22,936 nucleotides of DNA. Source: Prevotella sp. UBA2739 (GTDB lineage: Bacteria > Bacteroidota > Bacteroidia > Bacteroidales > Bacteroidaceae). A program made the translations under genes and the position numbers. Positions 1-6,156 of the stretch are shown one piece after another. The DNA is taken from NCBI GenBank assembly GCA_002353525.1, contig DEJV01000067.1, positions 17,306 through 40,241 on the forward strand, given 5' to 3'. The notes under the pieces were generated by a model. It did no database searches, was not told the DNA's origin, and worked only from the letters and a program-made list of their open reading frames with translations. Numbering within the stretch: position 1 is the first letter of the stretch; each line of letters opens with the position of its first letter.

Positions 1-413
1 TCGGCAAACTGGGCATAGAAGCGCAGGGCCTCGATGTTGGAGATGTTGAGCTGGGTGGACAGGTGAACCTCCAGCCCGATGCGGTTGCAATAGGTCATCA
101 CGGCCACGTCGCAGGCAATGACGGCAGTGATGTCGGCCTCCTTGGCGGCATCACAAATCTCGCGCATGGTCTGCAAGTCCTCGCCATAGATAATGGTGTT
201 GACGGTGAGATACGACTTGATGGCGTGCTCGCGGCACGTCTGTGCAATCTCCTTCAGGTCGTCGATGGTGAAGTGGTTAGCCGAATGCGAGCGCATGTTT
301 AGCTGCCCGATGCCGAAATACACCGAGCCGGCGCCTGCCTGAATGGCAGCGGCCAGCGACTCGCGCGAGCCCACCGGAGCCATAATTTCAAAATCGCTGA
401 TATTCTGTTTCAT
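1..413 (-). CDS. U32 family peptidase / tRNA-rRNA hydroxylation-type protein, N-terminal part
   Basis: This is the first 137 codons of a gene that continues beyond the left edge of the window. The N-terminus reads MKQNISDFEIMAPVGSRESL and is followed by AAIQAGAGSVYFGIGQLNMR. The pattern of an 'AP-G--E-L-AAI-AGA--VYFG' start and an 'LNMR' motif is typical of the U32 family. Family members include the collagenase-like YhbU/YegQ proteins, and some (TrhP, RlhA) are now known to act in tRNA or rRNA hydroxylation rather than proteolysis. The metal or cluster-binding cysteines lie further downstream and cannot be seen, so the subfamily is not decided. The ATG at 411-413 lies 4 nt after a TAATTTTG -7 box, so the transcript probably starts at or within the start codon. 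The gene diverges from the papain-like lipoprotein gene. Family call is strong; exact function is open. Confidence 0.9.
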   Translation of the reverse strand, partial: MKQNISDFEIMAPVGSRESLAAAIQAGAGSVYFGIGQLNMRSHSANHFTIDDLKEIAQTCREHAIKSYLTVNTIIYGEDLQTMREICDAAKEADITAVIACDVAVMTYCNRIGLEVHLSTQLNISNIEALRFYAQFA

Positions 414-417
414 GCTG

Positions 418-447
418 CAAAATTACAAATTTAATCTCAATAATCAA
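418..447 (-). promoter_or_regulatory. Promoter of the U32 gene, leaderless type
   Basis: Read on the minus strand, TTG (445-447) is followed by 19 nt and then TAATTTTG (418-425), an exact match to the Bacteroidota TTG / TAnnTTTG promoter. The box ends 4 nt before the ATG. This predicts a transcription start at about the A of the start codon. Confidence 0.75.
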
Positions 448-477
448 TTGTCCATTCTCAATAAATTTGTATCTTTG
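448..477 (+). promoter_or_regulatory. Promoter of the papain-like lipoprotein gene, leaderless type
   Basis: TTG (448-450), 19 nt, then TATCTTTG (470-477) match the Bacteroidota promoter consensus. The box ends 4 nt before the ATG at 482. The -33 TTG is one half of the palindrome CAATTG (445-450), whose other half is the -33 of the divergent gene. Confidence 0.75.
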
Positions 478-481
478 CAAC

Positions 482-1516
482 ATGATGAGACATTTCGCCT
501 GCATATTAGCCGTTGCCATCCTGCTAGCAGCCTGTCACGACGGGCAGCCGGCAGACAACCTGTCGTTCGAAAACGAGGTGCTGTTGCCCATCACACCCGT
601 GAAGGACCAGCGCGGCAGCGACCTATGCTGGGCCTATGCCATGCTCGCCACCATCGAGACCGAGCACATCGCCATGGGCGACTCGGTGAACCTGTCGGTA
701 GACTTTGTGGGGCGCCACTTGCTGAAGCAGCTGACCCTAGACCATTTCGAGCAACCCGACAATCATCCCATCCATCTGCGCGGCATGGCCCCACGCCTCA
801 TCACCTGCATCATGAAAGACGGCCTGCTGAGCTACGACAGCTACCACTCCACCGAATGCAACTACAGCGTGCTGCAGCGCAAACTCACCAAGATGGCCGA
901 TATGGCTATCAGCCGGCGCATGACCAAGGACAAGTTTGCGCAAAAGGTAGAGCAAATGCTCGACGACGAGATACGGCCCGTGCCCCGCTATCAGTTCATG
1001 GGCGGGGTGGAATACACCTCACAAGAATTTGCCCATAGCGTATGCCTGCCCGACGAATATGTGGCCCTCACCAGCCTGGCCGGTCATCCTTACGGTCAGA
1101 AGGTGGTGCTCGACGTACCCGACAATACCGACGGCCACGCTTTCCTCAATCTGCCCATCGACACGCTGACGGCTCTGGTCGAGCGGTCGGTGCGCCAAAA
1201 CCACCCCGTATGCTGGGAAGGTGACATCAGCGAGGAGGGGTTCAACTTCAAACAGGGAACCGCAACCACCAGCGACACCCCCACCCCCGAACGGCGACAG
1301 CAACAATGGGAGCGGCGCAAAACTACCGACGACCACTGCATGAGCATTGTGGGTCTGGCCCACGACACAGAGGGGGGTAAATACTTTATCTGCAAAAACT
1401 CATGGGGTACAAATAATCCCTTCGGAGGCCTCGTTTACATGTCGTTCGACTATTTCTACATGAAGACAATAGCCGTTGTTTTACCTAAAAATGGAGCGTG
1501 TAGAAACGGTCTGTAA
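482..1516 (+). CDS. Papain-like (C1 family) cysteine peptidase lipoprotein
   Basis: The protein has 344 residues from the ATG at 482. The reading frame stays open upstream to a TTG at 467, but that lies inside the promoter -7 region, so 482 (or the adjacent ATG at 485) is preferred. An N-terminal hydrophobic stretch ends in the lipobox LAAC (Cys18), indicating an exported lipoprotein. The papain-type active site is visible: Gln43 and Cys49 in VKDQRGSDLCWAY with the classical six-residue spacing, His285 in DDHCMSIVG, and Asn306 in KNSWGTNN. It resembles the C1-like/bleomycin-hydrolase branch, but those enzymes are larger and mostly cytoplasmic. A long insert between Cys and His (about 235 residues) is longer than in plain papains. 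It likely acts as an envelope or surface protease; the substrate is unknown. It stands alone, divergent from the U32 gene. Confidence 0.85.
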   Translation: MMRHFACILAVAILLAACHDGQPADNLSFENEVLLPITPVKDQRGSDLCWAYAMLATIETEHIAMGDSVNLSVDFVGRHLLKQLTLDHFEQPDNHPIHLRGMAPRLITCIMKDGLLSYDSYHSTECNYSVLQRKLTKMADMAISRRMTKDKFAQKVEQMLDDEIRPVPRYQFMGGVEYTSQEFAHSVCLPDEYVALTSLAGHPYGQKVVLDVPDNTDGHAFLNLPIDTLTALVERSVRQNHPVCWEGDISEEGFNFKQGTATTSDTPTPERRQQQWERRKTTDDHCMSIVGLAHDTEGGKYFICKNSWGTNNPFGGLVYMSFDYFYMKTIAVVLPKNGACRNGL

Positions 1517-1588
1517 ATAATTGTAACTTTTACACCACGGTAACCCGTAAAATTTGTATTTTTAGGCACTTTTTGCCTACAATAACTC

Positions 1589-1618
1589 TTTGTAATCGCA
1601 TTTTTTTTGCTATCTTTG
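1589..1618 (+). promoter_or_regulatory. Promoter of the small LuxR-type HTH gene
   Basis: TTTG (1589-1592) and TATCTTTG (1611-1618) match the Bacteroidota promoter with an 18-nt gap. The predicted start is near 1623, giving a leader of about 38 nt before the ATG at 1661. Confidence 0.7.
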
Positions 1619-1660
1619 CGCAACTTAGAACAATCACTTTTAATCACCAATCCGATAGTT

Positions 1661-1909
1661 ATGGTAAGCAACCGATTATCCCCAGGCGCAAGGAAAGCTT
1701 CAAAAGAGCAGCCCTCAGAGCGAGAGATCGATATCCTTAAGGCCATGGCCCAAGGATACACCTCTAAGGAGATAGCAGAACAGCTGTTTATCTCGGAGAA
1801 CACTGTAGAGGCTCACCGTAAGAGTCTCTTCTACAAACTGGGTGCCCGAAACGTCGCAAACCTTATATATAAGGCCATCGAACAAGGGTATATAAAGATC
1901 AAGAAATGA
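1661..1909 (+). CDS. Orphan LuxR-family HTH protein (no receiver domain)
   Basis: An 82-residue protein that is essentially only a LuxR/GerE-type DNA-binding domain. Residues about 19-80 contain SEREIDILKAMAQGYTSKEI and the recognition-helix motif ISENTVEAHR, ending in KLGARNVANLIYKA. This is the C-terminal output domain of NarL/FixJ-type response regulators, but there is no phospho-acceptor domain before it. An in-frame TTG at 1607 would add 18 residues, but it overlaps the -7 promoter box, so the ATG at 1661 is chosen. It has its own promoter and is followed by a strong terminator, so it is a single-gene transcript. It probably binds DNA as a dimer. Its targets are unknown; the flanking protease gene is one possible target. 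Confidence 0.85.
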   Translation: MVSNRLSPGARKASKEQPSEREIDILKAMAQGYTSKEIAEQLFISENTVEAHRKSLFYKLGARNVANLIYKAIEQGYIKIKK

Positions 1910-1966
1910 CCTTATGGTATCTGGCGATTGATTTTGCCATACCTAGCAGATCAAACTCATCGCCAA

Positions 1967-1999
1967 GGGGCGCTCCTTACGGGGTGCCCCATTCTTTTT
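1967..1999 (+). terminator. Intrinsic terminator of the LuxR-type gene
   Basis: GGGGCGCTCC (1967-1976) pairs with GGGGTGCCCC (1981-1990), with two G-T wobbles, around a TTAC loop. The stem is followed by ATTCTTTTT. It lies 57 nt after the stop codon. Confidence 0.8.
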
Positions 2000-2027
2000 G
2001 CCATCATTTTGCTTTGTCGGATACCGA

Positions 2028-2078
2028 CACAAAAAAAGGTGAAAAGCGCAACCCTATGGGCCACAGCTTTTCACCTTT
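2028..2078 (-). terminator. Intrinsic terminator of the kor operon
   Basis: A perfect 13-bp stem, AAAGGTGAAAAGC (2035-2047) with GCTTTTCACCTTT (2066-2078), encloses an 18-nt loop. On the minus strand it is followed by a run of T, which terminates transcription coming from korB (stop at 2105). On the plus strand there is only a short T run after it. Confidence 0.8.
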
Positions 2079-2104
2079 ATGTGGATAAGAGGAATAACTA
2101 GTTT

Positions 2105-3109
2105 TTATTTCACCTCCCAGATGTCGTTGGTCTCTACCAGCTCCATGAAGTTGTGATACTTCTTCTTCTGGCTCACCTCCTCAAGCTGCTCATGCACAGC
2201 CTGGTCGTAGGTGGGAGCCTCCACGTCGCGAATCACACCGAGGGCAATGGGGAATCCGTCCTCAAGGCTCATCATGGCGAGTTTCAGCTGCAGGGTGTCG
2301 TCCTCGCAGTGGGCATCGTGCACCAGCACGTCGTCGAGGGTATAGCCGTCTTTGCCAATCTCAACCACCTTCAGGCCGAAACCATCCTGCACCAGTCCGA
2401 ACTCATTGTTCTCGCCGAACACGAGTTTCTCGCCGTGACGCACGTAGATGGCGTTCTTTTTGCGGCCTTCCTTGTTGTAAACGGCATCGTGGCAGCCATC
2501 ATTGAAGATGACGCAGTTCTGCAGAATCTCGCACACTGAGGCGCCCTTATGCTGGTAGGCAGCCTTCAGAATGTCGACAGTACCTGCTGCATCGGTGGCA
2601 ACGGCACGTGCGAAGAAGTGACCGCGGGCACCAAAGCACAACTCAGCGGGGCGGAAGGGATCCTCTACCGTTCCGTAGGGGCTCGACTTCGAAACGAATC
2701 CGCGTGGCGAAGTGGGTGAATACTGACCTTTGGTGAGGCCATAGATACGGTTGTTCAGCAGAATCATGTTCAGGTCGATGTTACGACGCATGGCATGGAT
2801 GAAGTGGTTACCACCGATGGCCAGTCCGTCGCCGTCGCCGCTCACCTGCCACACACAGAGGTCAGGGTTGGCCACTTTGGCACCCGTAGCGATGGCAGCC
2901 GCACGACCGTGGATGGTCTGCATGGCATAGGTACTTACATAATAGGGCAGACGGCTTGAACAGCCAATACCCGAAATCACGGCCATATTGTGCGGGGCAA
3001 CGCCCACCTCAGCCATGGCTTTGTGCAGTGATGCGAGGAAGAAATGGTCACCGCAACCCGGACACCAACGAGGTTGTCCTTTCTTATAATCTTGTGCTGT
3101 ATAACTCAT
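2105..3109 (-). CDS. korB: 2-oxoacid (2-oxoglutarate):ferredoxin oxidoreductase, beta subunit
   Basis: The catalytic thiamine-diphosphate subunit of a two-subunit oxidoreductase that converts a 2-oxoacid plus CoA to acyl-CoA, CO2 and reduced ferredoxin. The start MSYTAQDYKKGQPRWCPGCG (ATG at 3107-3109) is taken from family alignment; the frame is open for a further eight codons with ATGs at 3118 and 3133. Visible motifs are CPGCG (Cys16, Cys19) for the iron-sulfur cluster, GIGCSSR (Cys50) and the ThDP motif GDGDGLAIG (91-99) ending in LLNNRIYGLTKGQYSPTS. At 334 residues it has the usual length for KorB. It follows korA, but about 320 nt away instead of the usual few. No delta (ferredoxin-like) or separate gamma gene is present. 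Substrate specificity (2-oxoglutarate versus another 2-oxoacid) is inferred from the family. Confidence 0.92.
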   Translation of the reverse strand: MSYTAQDYKKGQPRWCPGCGDHFFLASLHKAMAEVGVAPHNMAVISGIGCSSRLPYYVSTYAMQTIHGRAAAIATGAKVANPDLCVWQVSGDGDGLAIGGNHFIHAMRRNIDLNMILLNNRIYGLTKGQYSPTSPRGFVSKSSPYGTVEDPFRPAELCFGARGHFFARAVATDAAGTVDILKAAYQHKGASVCEILQNCVIFNDGCHDAVYNKEGRKKNAIYVRHGEKLVFGENNEFGLVQDGFGLKVVEIGKDGYTLDDVLVHDAHCEDDTLQLKLAMMSLEDGFPIALGVIRDVEAPTYDQAVHEQLEEVSQKKKYHNFMELVETNDIWEVK

Positions 3110-3126
3110 ACTCTTAATCATATTTT

Positions 3127-3414
3127 CGACCACGAATAACTCGAATTTTACGAATGATTATCTCTACAATTGAATGGTATCATGCGAATGATTCATTATG
3201 ACGAATAGACACGAATTACACTACTAACCGCTCATAAACCAGCGAAGACTCGCCAAAATTTAAAAGCAATGCCAACTTACAATTGGCAACTTTCGCATAA
3301 TTGTATGCCTGCGAATGGTGCATATCGTCTAGAGCCTTAACGGCTTTTAACTCAACAACTATTTTATCGTAACAAATGAAAAACTATTCGTTCTTTTCGT
3401 TCAATTCGTGGTCG
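3127..3414. repeat. Small unit bounded by 11-bp inverted repeats, between korA and korB
   Basis: CGACCACGAAT at 3127-3137 is the exact reverse complement of ATTCGTGGTCG at 3404-3414. The similarity continues inward for about 22 more bases with spaced CGAA(T) words. CGAAT occurs at 3133, 3142, 3151, 3185, 3202, 3212 and 3312, and ATTCG at 3386 and 3404. The unit fills nearly all of the korA-korB gap and encloses a decayed GxxExxY coding fragment. I see no clear target-site duplication. It could be a degenerate non-autonomous mobile unit or a repeat pair that travels with this gene family. Confidence 0.6.
3216..3383 (-). pseudogene. GxxExxY (PDDEXK_3) protein, C-terminal remnant
   Basis: The minus strand encodes 55 residues ending at a TAA (3216-3218), containing DKIVVELKAVKALDDMHHSQ, then the motif NYAKVANCKLALLLNFGESS. 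This matches the C-terminal half of GxxExxY/PDDEXK_3 proteins: the E-L-K nuclease-fold motif, 'h-aQ--NY', and 'LLLNFG'. The N-terminal half with the GxxExxY signature is missing and an in-frame TAG lies directly upstream (3384-3386), so it is a truncated relic with no usable start. The family has a predicted restriction-like nuclease fold and no settled function. It sits inside the inverted-repeat unit. Confidence 0.75.
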
Positions 3415-3428
3415 TTGTTTATTAAAAA

Positions 3429-5276
3429 TTACCGGGCTAATATTTCCTCAAAAGCTGCAACCAACTCGCTGACTACGAACGGCTGGCCCTTTACCTGATT
3501 GAACTGATAGGGAACGAAACCGTCGACCTTTGCACGCAGATAAGCGGCCAGCTGACCAAGGTTCTGCTCGGCCACGACAACCTTCTTATACTTAGAGAGC
3601 ACCTCTGCCGTGTTCTTGGGCAGCGGGTTGATGTATTTGAACTGAGCCTGAGCCACCTTGTAGCCCTTCTGCTGCAGCTCCTGCATGGCACTTACCAGAT
3701 GACCGTAGGTTGAACCGAAGCCCACAATGAGCAGGTCGGCATCGTCGTCGCCCATCACCTCCAGGTCGGGCACAGCAATCTTGGCCACCTTCTCGGCGCG
3801 CAGACGGCACATCAGATCGTGGTTCTCAGGATCGGTAGAGATGGCACCGGTCTTGCCGTCCTTCTCCAGTCCGCCCAGAATGTGGTTGTAGCCTTCCATA
3901 CCGGGGATAGCCCAGTAGCGCACCTTTGTCTCCTCGTCGCGGAAATACGGGGTGTAGTTGCCCTTCATCTCGGGAGTAGCGTAGTGCGGACGGATTTCGG
4001 GCAGCTGCTCCATGGTGGGCAGGCGCCATGCACCTGAGCCATTGGCGATGAAGGCGTCGGTGAGCAGGATGACTGGTGTGAGGTGCTCAAGGGCAATCTT
4101 GGCAGCCTCGTAGGCAGCGTCGAAGCAGTCGGTAGGACTGGTGGCTGCGATAACGGGCATAGGACTCTCGCCGTTGCGGCCGTAGAGGGCCTGCAGCAGG
4201 TCGGTCTGTTCGCTCTTGGTGGGCAGACCTGTAGAGGGACCGCCGCGCTGTACGTCGATGATGACGAGTGGCAGCTCGTCGATGACGGCCAGGTTCATGG
4301 CCTCGCTCTTCAGACAGATGCCAGGGCCAGAGGTAGAGGTGGCAGCCAGGGCACCGGCAAACGATGCGCCGATAGCACTTGCACAGCCCGAGATTTCGTC
4401 CTCGCACTGCACGGTGATAACGCCGCACGACTTGTGCTTCGACAGCTCGTGCAGGATGTCAGTAGCAGGAGTAATAGGATAAGAACCCAGGAAGAGACGC
4501 AGACCAGCCTTCTCGGCAGCAGCAATCAGACCGTAAGAAGTGGCCTTGTTGCCGGTGATGTCCATATAGCGTCCGGGCACTTTCTCTTTCGAATCGATGC
4601 GATAGGTGGCAGGCACGCTCGAGTGGGTGTTATGGCCATAGTCATAACCAGCCTGCACCACCTTGATATTGTTTTCTGCAATAGCAGGTTTCTTGGCAAA
4701 TTTCTCGCGCAGGAAATTGGCAACGAGGCTCAGGTCGCGGTTGAACAGCCAGCACACCAGTCCCAGCGCAAACATGTTGCGGCACTTCAGGATGGCCTTG
4801 TTGTCCATGCCGGTATCCTTCAGGCACTCTTTCACCATAGTCGTAAGCGGACAAGCCACCACGCGGTCGGGGTCGATGCCCATCTCGCCCAGATAGTCTT
4901 CGGTCTTGAACGCAGCTTTCTGCAGGTCTTTCGGTCCGAACGAGTCGGTGTCGATGATGATGGTAGCCTGCGGTTTAGCATAGCGGTACTGTGTCTTGAG
5001 CGCAGCAGCGTTCATAGCCACGAGCACGTCGCAGAGGTCGCCAGGGGTATACACCTTGCCTGCACCGATGTGCACCTGGAAACCAGATACGCCGGTGAGC
5101 GATCCTTGCGGGGCACGGATGTCAGCGGGATAGTCTGGGAATGTTGAAATGCCGTTACCTACGGTGGCACTGACCGTAGAGAAGATGTTACCGGCCAACT
5201 GCATACCGTCGCCGGAGTCACCAGAGAAGCGGACAACGACCTGGTCCAGCTCCTTTACTTCCAATTGTTCTGCCAT
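3429..5276 (-). CDS. korA: 2-oxoacid (2-oxoglutarate):ferredoxin oxidoreductase, fused gamma-alpha subunit
   Basis: Partner of KorB. The start MAEQLEVKELDQVVVRFSGD (ATG 5274-5276) is chosen because the 28 codons further upstream cover the promoter. It encodes 615 residues. The N-terminal gamma domain (about 1-205) carries VRFSGDSGDGMQLAGNIFS, and the alpha domain follows with LFLGSYPITPATD (YPITP at 266-270), the substrate-entrance motif, and GGPSTGLPTKSEQTDL. The C-terminal part is the usual transketolase-C-like domain. The gamma-alpha fusion is normal for the two-subunit KOR of Bacteroidota, where the enzyme feeds the reductive or anaerobic branch of the citric acid cycle and reduced ferredoxin. 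It has its own promoter. The inverted-repeat unit begins about 15 nt after the stop. Confidence 0.92.
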   Translation of the reverse strand: MAEQLEVKELDQVVVRFSGDSGDGMQLAGNIFSTVSATVGNGISTFPDYPADIRAPQGSLTGVSGFQVHIGAGKVYTPGDLCDVLVAMNAAALKTQYRYAKPQATIIIDTDSFGPKDLQKAAFKTEDYLGEMGIDPDRVVACPLTTMVKECLKDTGMDNKAILKCRNMFALGLVCWLFNRDLSLVANFLREKFAKKPAIAENNIKVVQAGYDYGHNTHSSVPATYRIDSKEKVPGRYMDITGNKATSYGLIAAAEKAGLRLFLGSYPITPATDILHELSKHKSCGVITVQCEDEISGCASAIGASFAGALAATSTSGPGICLKSEAMNLAVIDELPLVIIDVQRGGPSTGLPTKSEQTDLLQALYGRNGESPMPVIAATSPTDCFDAAYEAAKIALEHLTPVILLTDAFIANGSGAWRLPTMEQLPEIRPHYATPEMKGNYTPYFRDEETKVRYWAIPGMEGYNHILGGLEKDGKTGAISTDPENHDLMCRLRAEKVAKIAVPDLEVMGDDDADLLIVGFGSTYGHLVSAMQELQQKGYKVAQAQFKYINPLPKNTAEVLSKYKKVVVAEQNLGQLAAYLRAKVDGFVPYQFNQVKGQPFVVSELVAAFEEILAR

Positions 5277-5330
5277 AATAAAATTATTGTTTGTAATCCG
5301 TAATATTAGGACTTTAAAGTAAATCGGGTG

Positions 5331-5360
5331 CAAAGTAATGAAATATATTTGAGATGGCAA
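5331..5360 (-). promoter_or_regulatory. Promoter of korAB
   Basis: On the minus strand TTG (5358-5360) is followed by 19 nt and TTACTTTG (5331-5338), one base off the -7 consensus. Predicted start near 5326, giving a leader of about 50 nt to the ATG at 5276. Confidence 0.6.
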
Positions 5361-5440
5361 AATCTTTTCGCTGAAAAATCATCCCAAGTGATGTTTTTGC
5401 ACCTTTTTACAAATATTGTCTTTGCGCCGTAACCACTTTA

Positions 5441-5520
5441 TTTTCATGACAGAAACACAACGTTCTCATGAATAAAACACGGTGTCTTCATGACTGAAAC
5501 ACGGTGTTTTCAGCACCAAG
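5441..5520. repeat. 22-bp tandem repeat, about 3.6 copies
   Basis: Three consecutive 22-bp units start at 5441, 5463 and 5485, each of the form TTYTCATGA, a variable base or two, AAACACRRYG. A partial fourth begins at 5507 (TTTTCAGCACC). Each unit holds imperfect dyads (CATGA / TCATG; AACAC / GTGTT). It lies between the korA promoter and the 3' end of the secreted helical protein gene, with no spacers, so it is not a CRISPR array. Confidence 0.7.
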
Positions 5521-5561
5521 ACAAAAAAGGCGGTTACTATAGCGCAAGCATGACGGGAAAG

Positions 5562-6146
5562 CTACTTTGTGCGCGTCAGTGTGAAGGGCTGGTCGTCCCA
5601 CTTGCCAGAGATAGTCTTTCCGTCGGCGCTCAGGGTCATTATTTCCTGGTCTTTTCCTTTACCAAAAAAAATCTGGTTGCCCTTCACCACGTAGGTGTCC
5701 TTGTTCGACTTAGGTATCACGGCCATAGCAGCTTTCATGGCTTTGCGCTTCAGCCAGCTCACACCGACAGTCTTCAAAGCAGCATCGTCGACCTTCATAT
5801 CGGCTTTCATCACCGCCTGGGTGGCCGAGATGAACTCGATGGTGACAGCCATCGACATGGCCTTGAACGCAGCATGAGCCTTTGTCCTTCCTTCATTCAT
5901 TTCCTTTTCCAGCTCAGCAGCCTCTTCGGCTGTCATTTTGCGGCCTTTTTCCTTTTCGACCTTCGCCACGGCCTCTGCTTTATGCTTAGCGAGTTTCTGG
6001 TCGAACTCTTTCAAGTTTTTATTTATTTCGGCAGCCATGATGTTGGGATGATAGTATATGCGCCCCACCATGTTGGTCTGTCCATAGCTGTTAAGGGTCA
6101 TGAGCAGTAGCATGACACACACTAAAAATAAATTCTTTCTCTTCAT
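5562..6146 (-). CDS. Secreted helical protein of unknown function
   Basis: A 194-residue protein with a clear signal peptide (MKRKNLFLVCVMLLLMTLNS, likely cut after SYG or YGQ). Residues about 35-90 are charged and helical with a coiled-coil look (KNLKEFDQKLAKHKAEAVAK). The last 45 residues turn into short beta strands (TYVVKGNQIFFGKG, GKTISGKWDDQPF) resembling the lipocalin-like endings common in small Bacteroidota exported proteins. I do not recognise the family. It begins 10 nt after the stop of the DUF3667 gene and has no promoter of its own, so the two are probably co-transcribed and may work together at the inner membrane or periplasm. Confidence 0.75.
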   Translation of the reverse strand: MKRKNLFLVCVMLLLMTLNSYGQTNMVGRIYYHPNIMAAEINKNLKEFDQKLAKHKAEAVAKVEKEKGRKMTAEEAAELEKEMNEGRTKAHAAFKAMSMAVTIEFISATQAVMKADMKVDDAALKTVGVSWLKRKAMKAAMAVIPKSNKDTYVVKGNQIFFGKGKDQEIMTLSADGKTISGKWDDQPFTLTRTK

Positions 6147-6156
6147 TATATTCCGT

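Noticed and set aside
1563..1579. TAGGCA / TGCCTA hairpin after the papain-like gene as a terminator
   Set aside because: The stem has six pairs and there is no T run after it.
4083..5147. Long open frame on the plus strand opposite korA
   Set aside because: Lies fully inside the well-supported korA coding region, has no family motif, and arises from the strong codon bias of korA.
5397..5424. Plus-strand promoter-like TTG / TGTCTTTG
   Set aside because: Gap of 17 nt and an off-consensus -7 box; no plus-strand gene follows.
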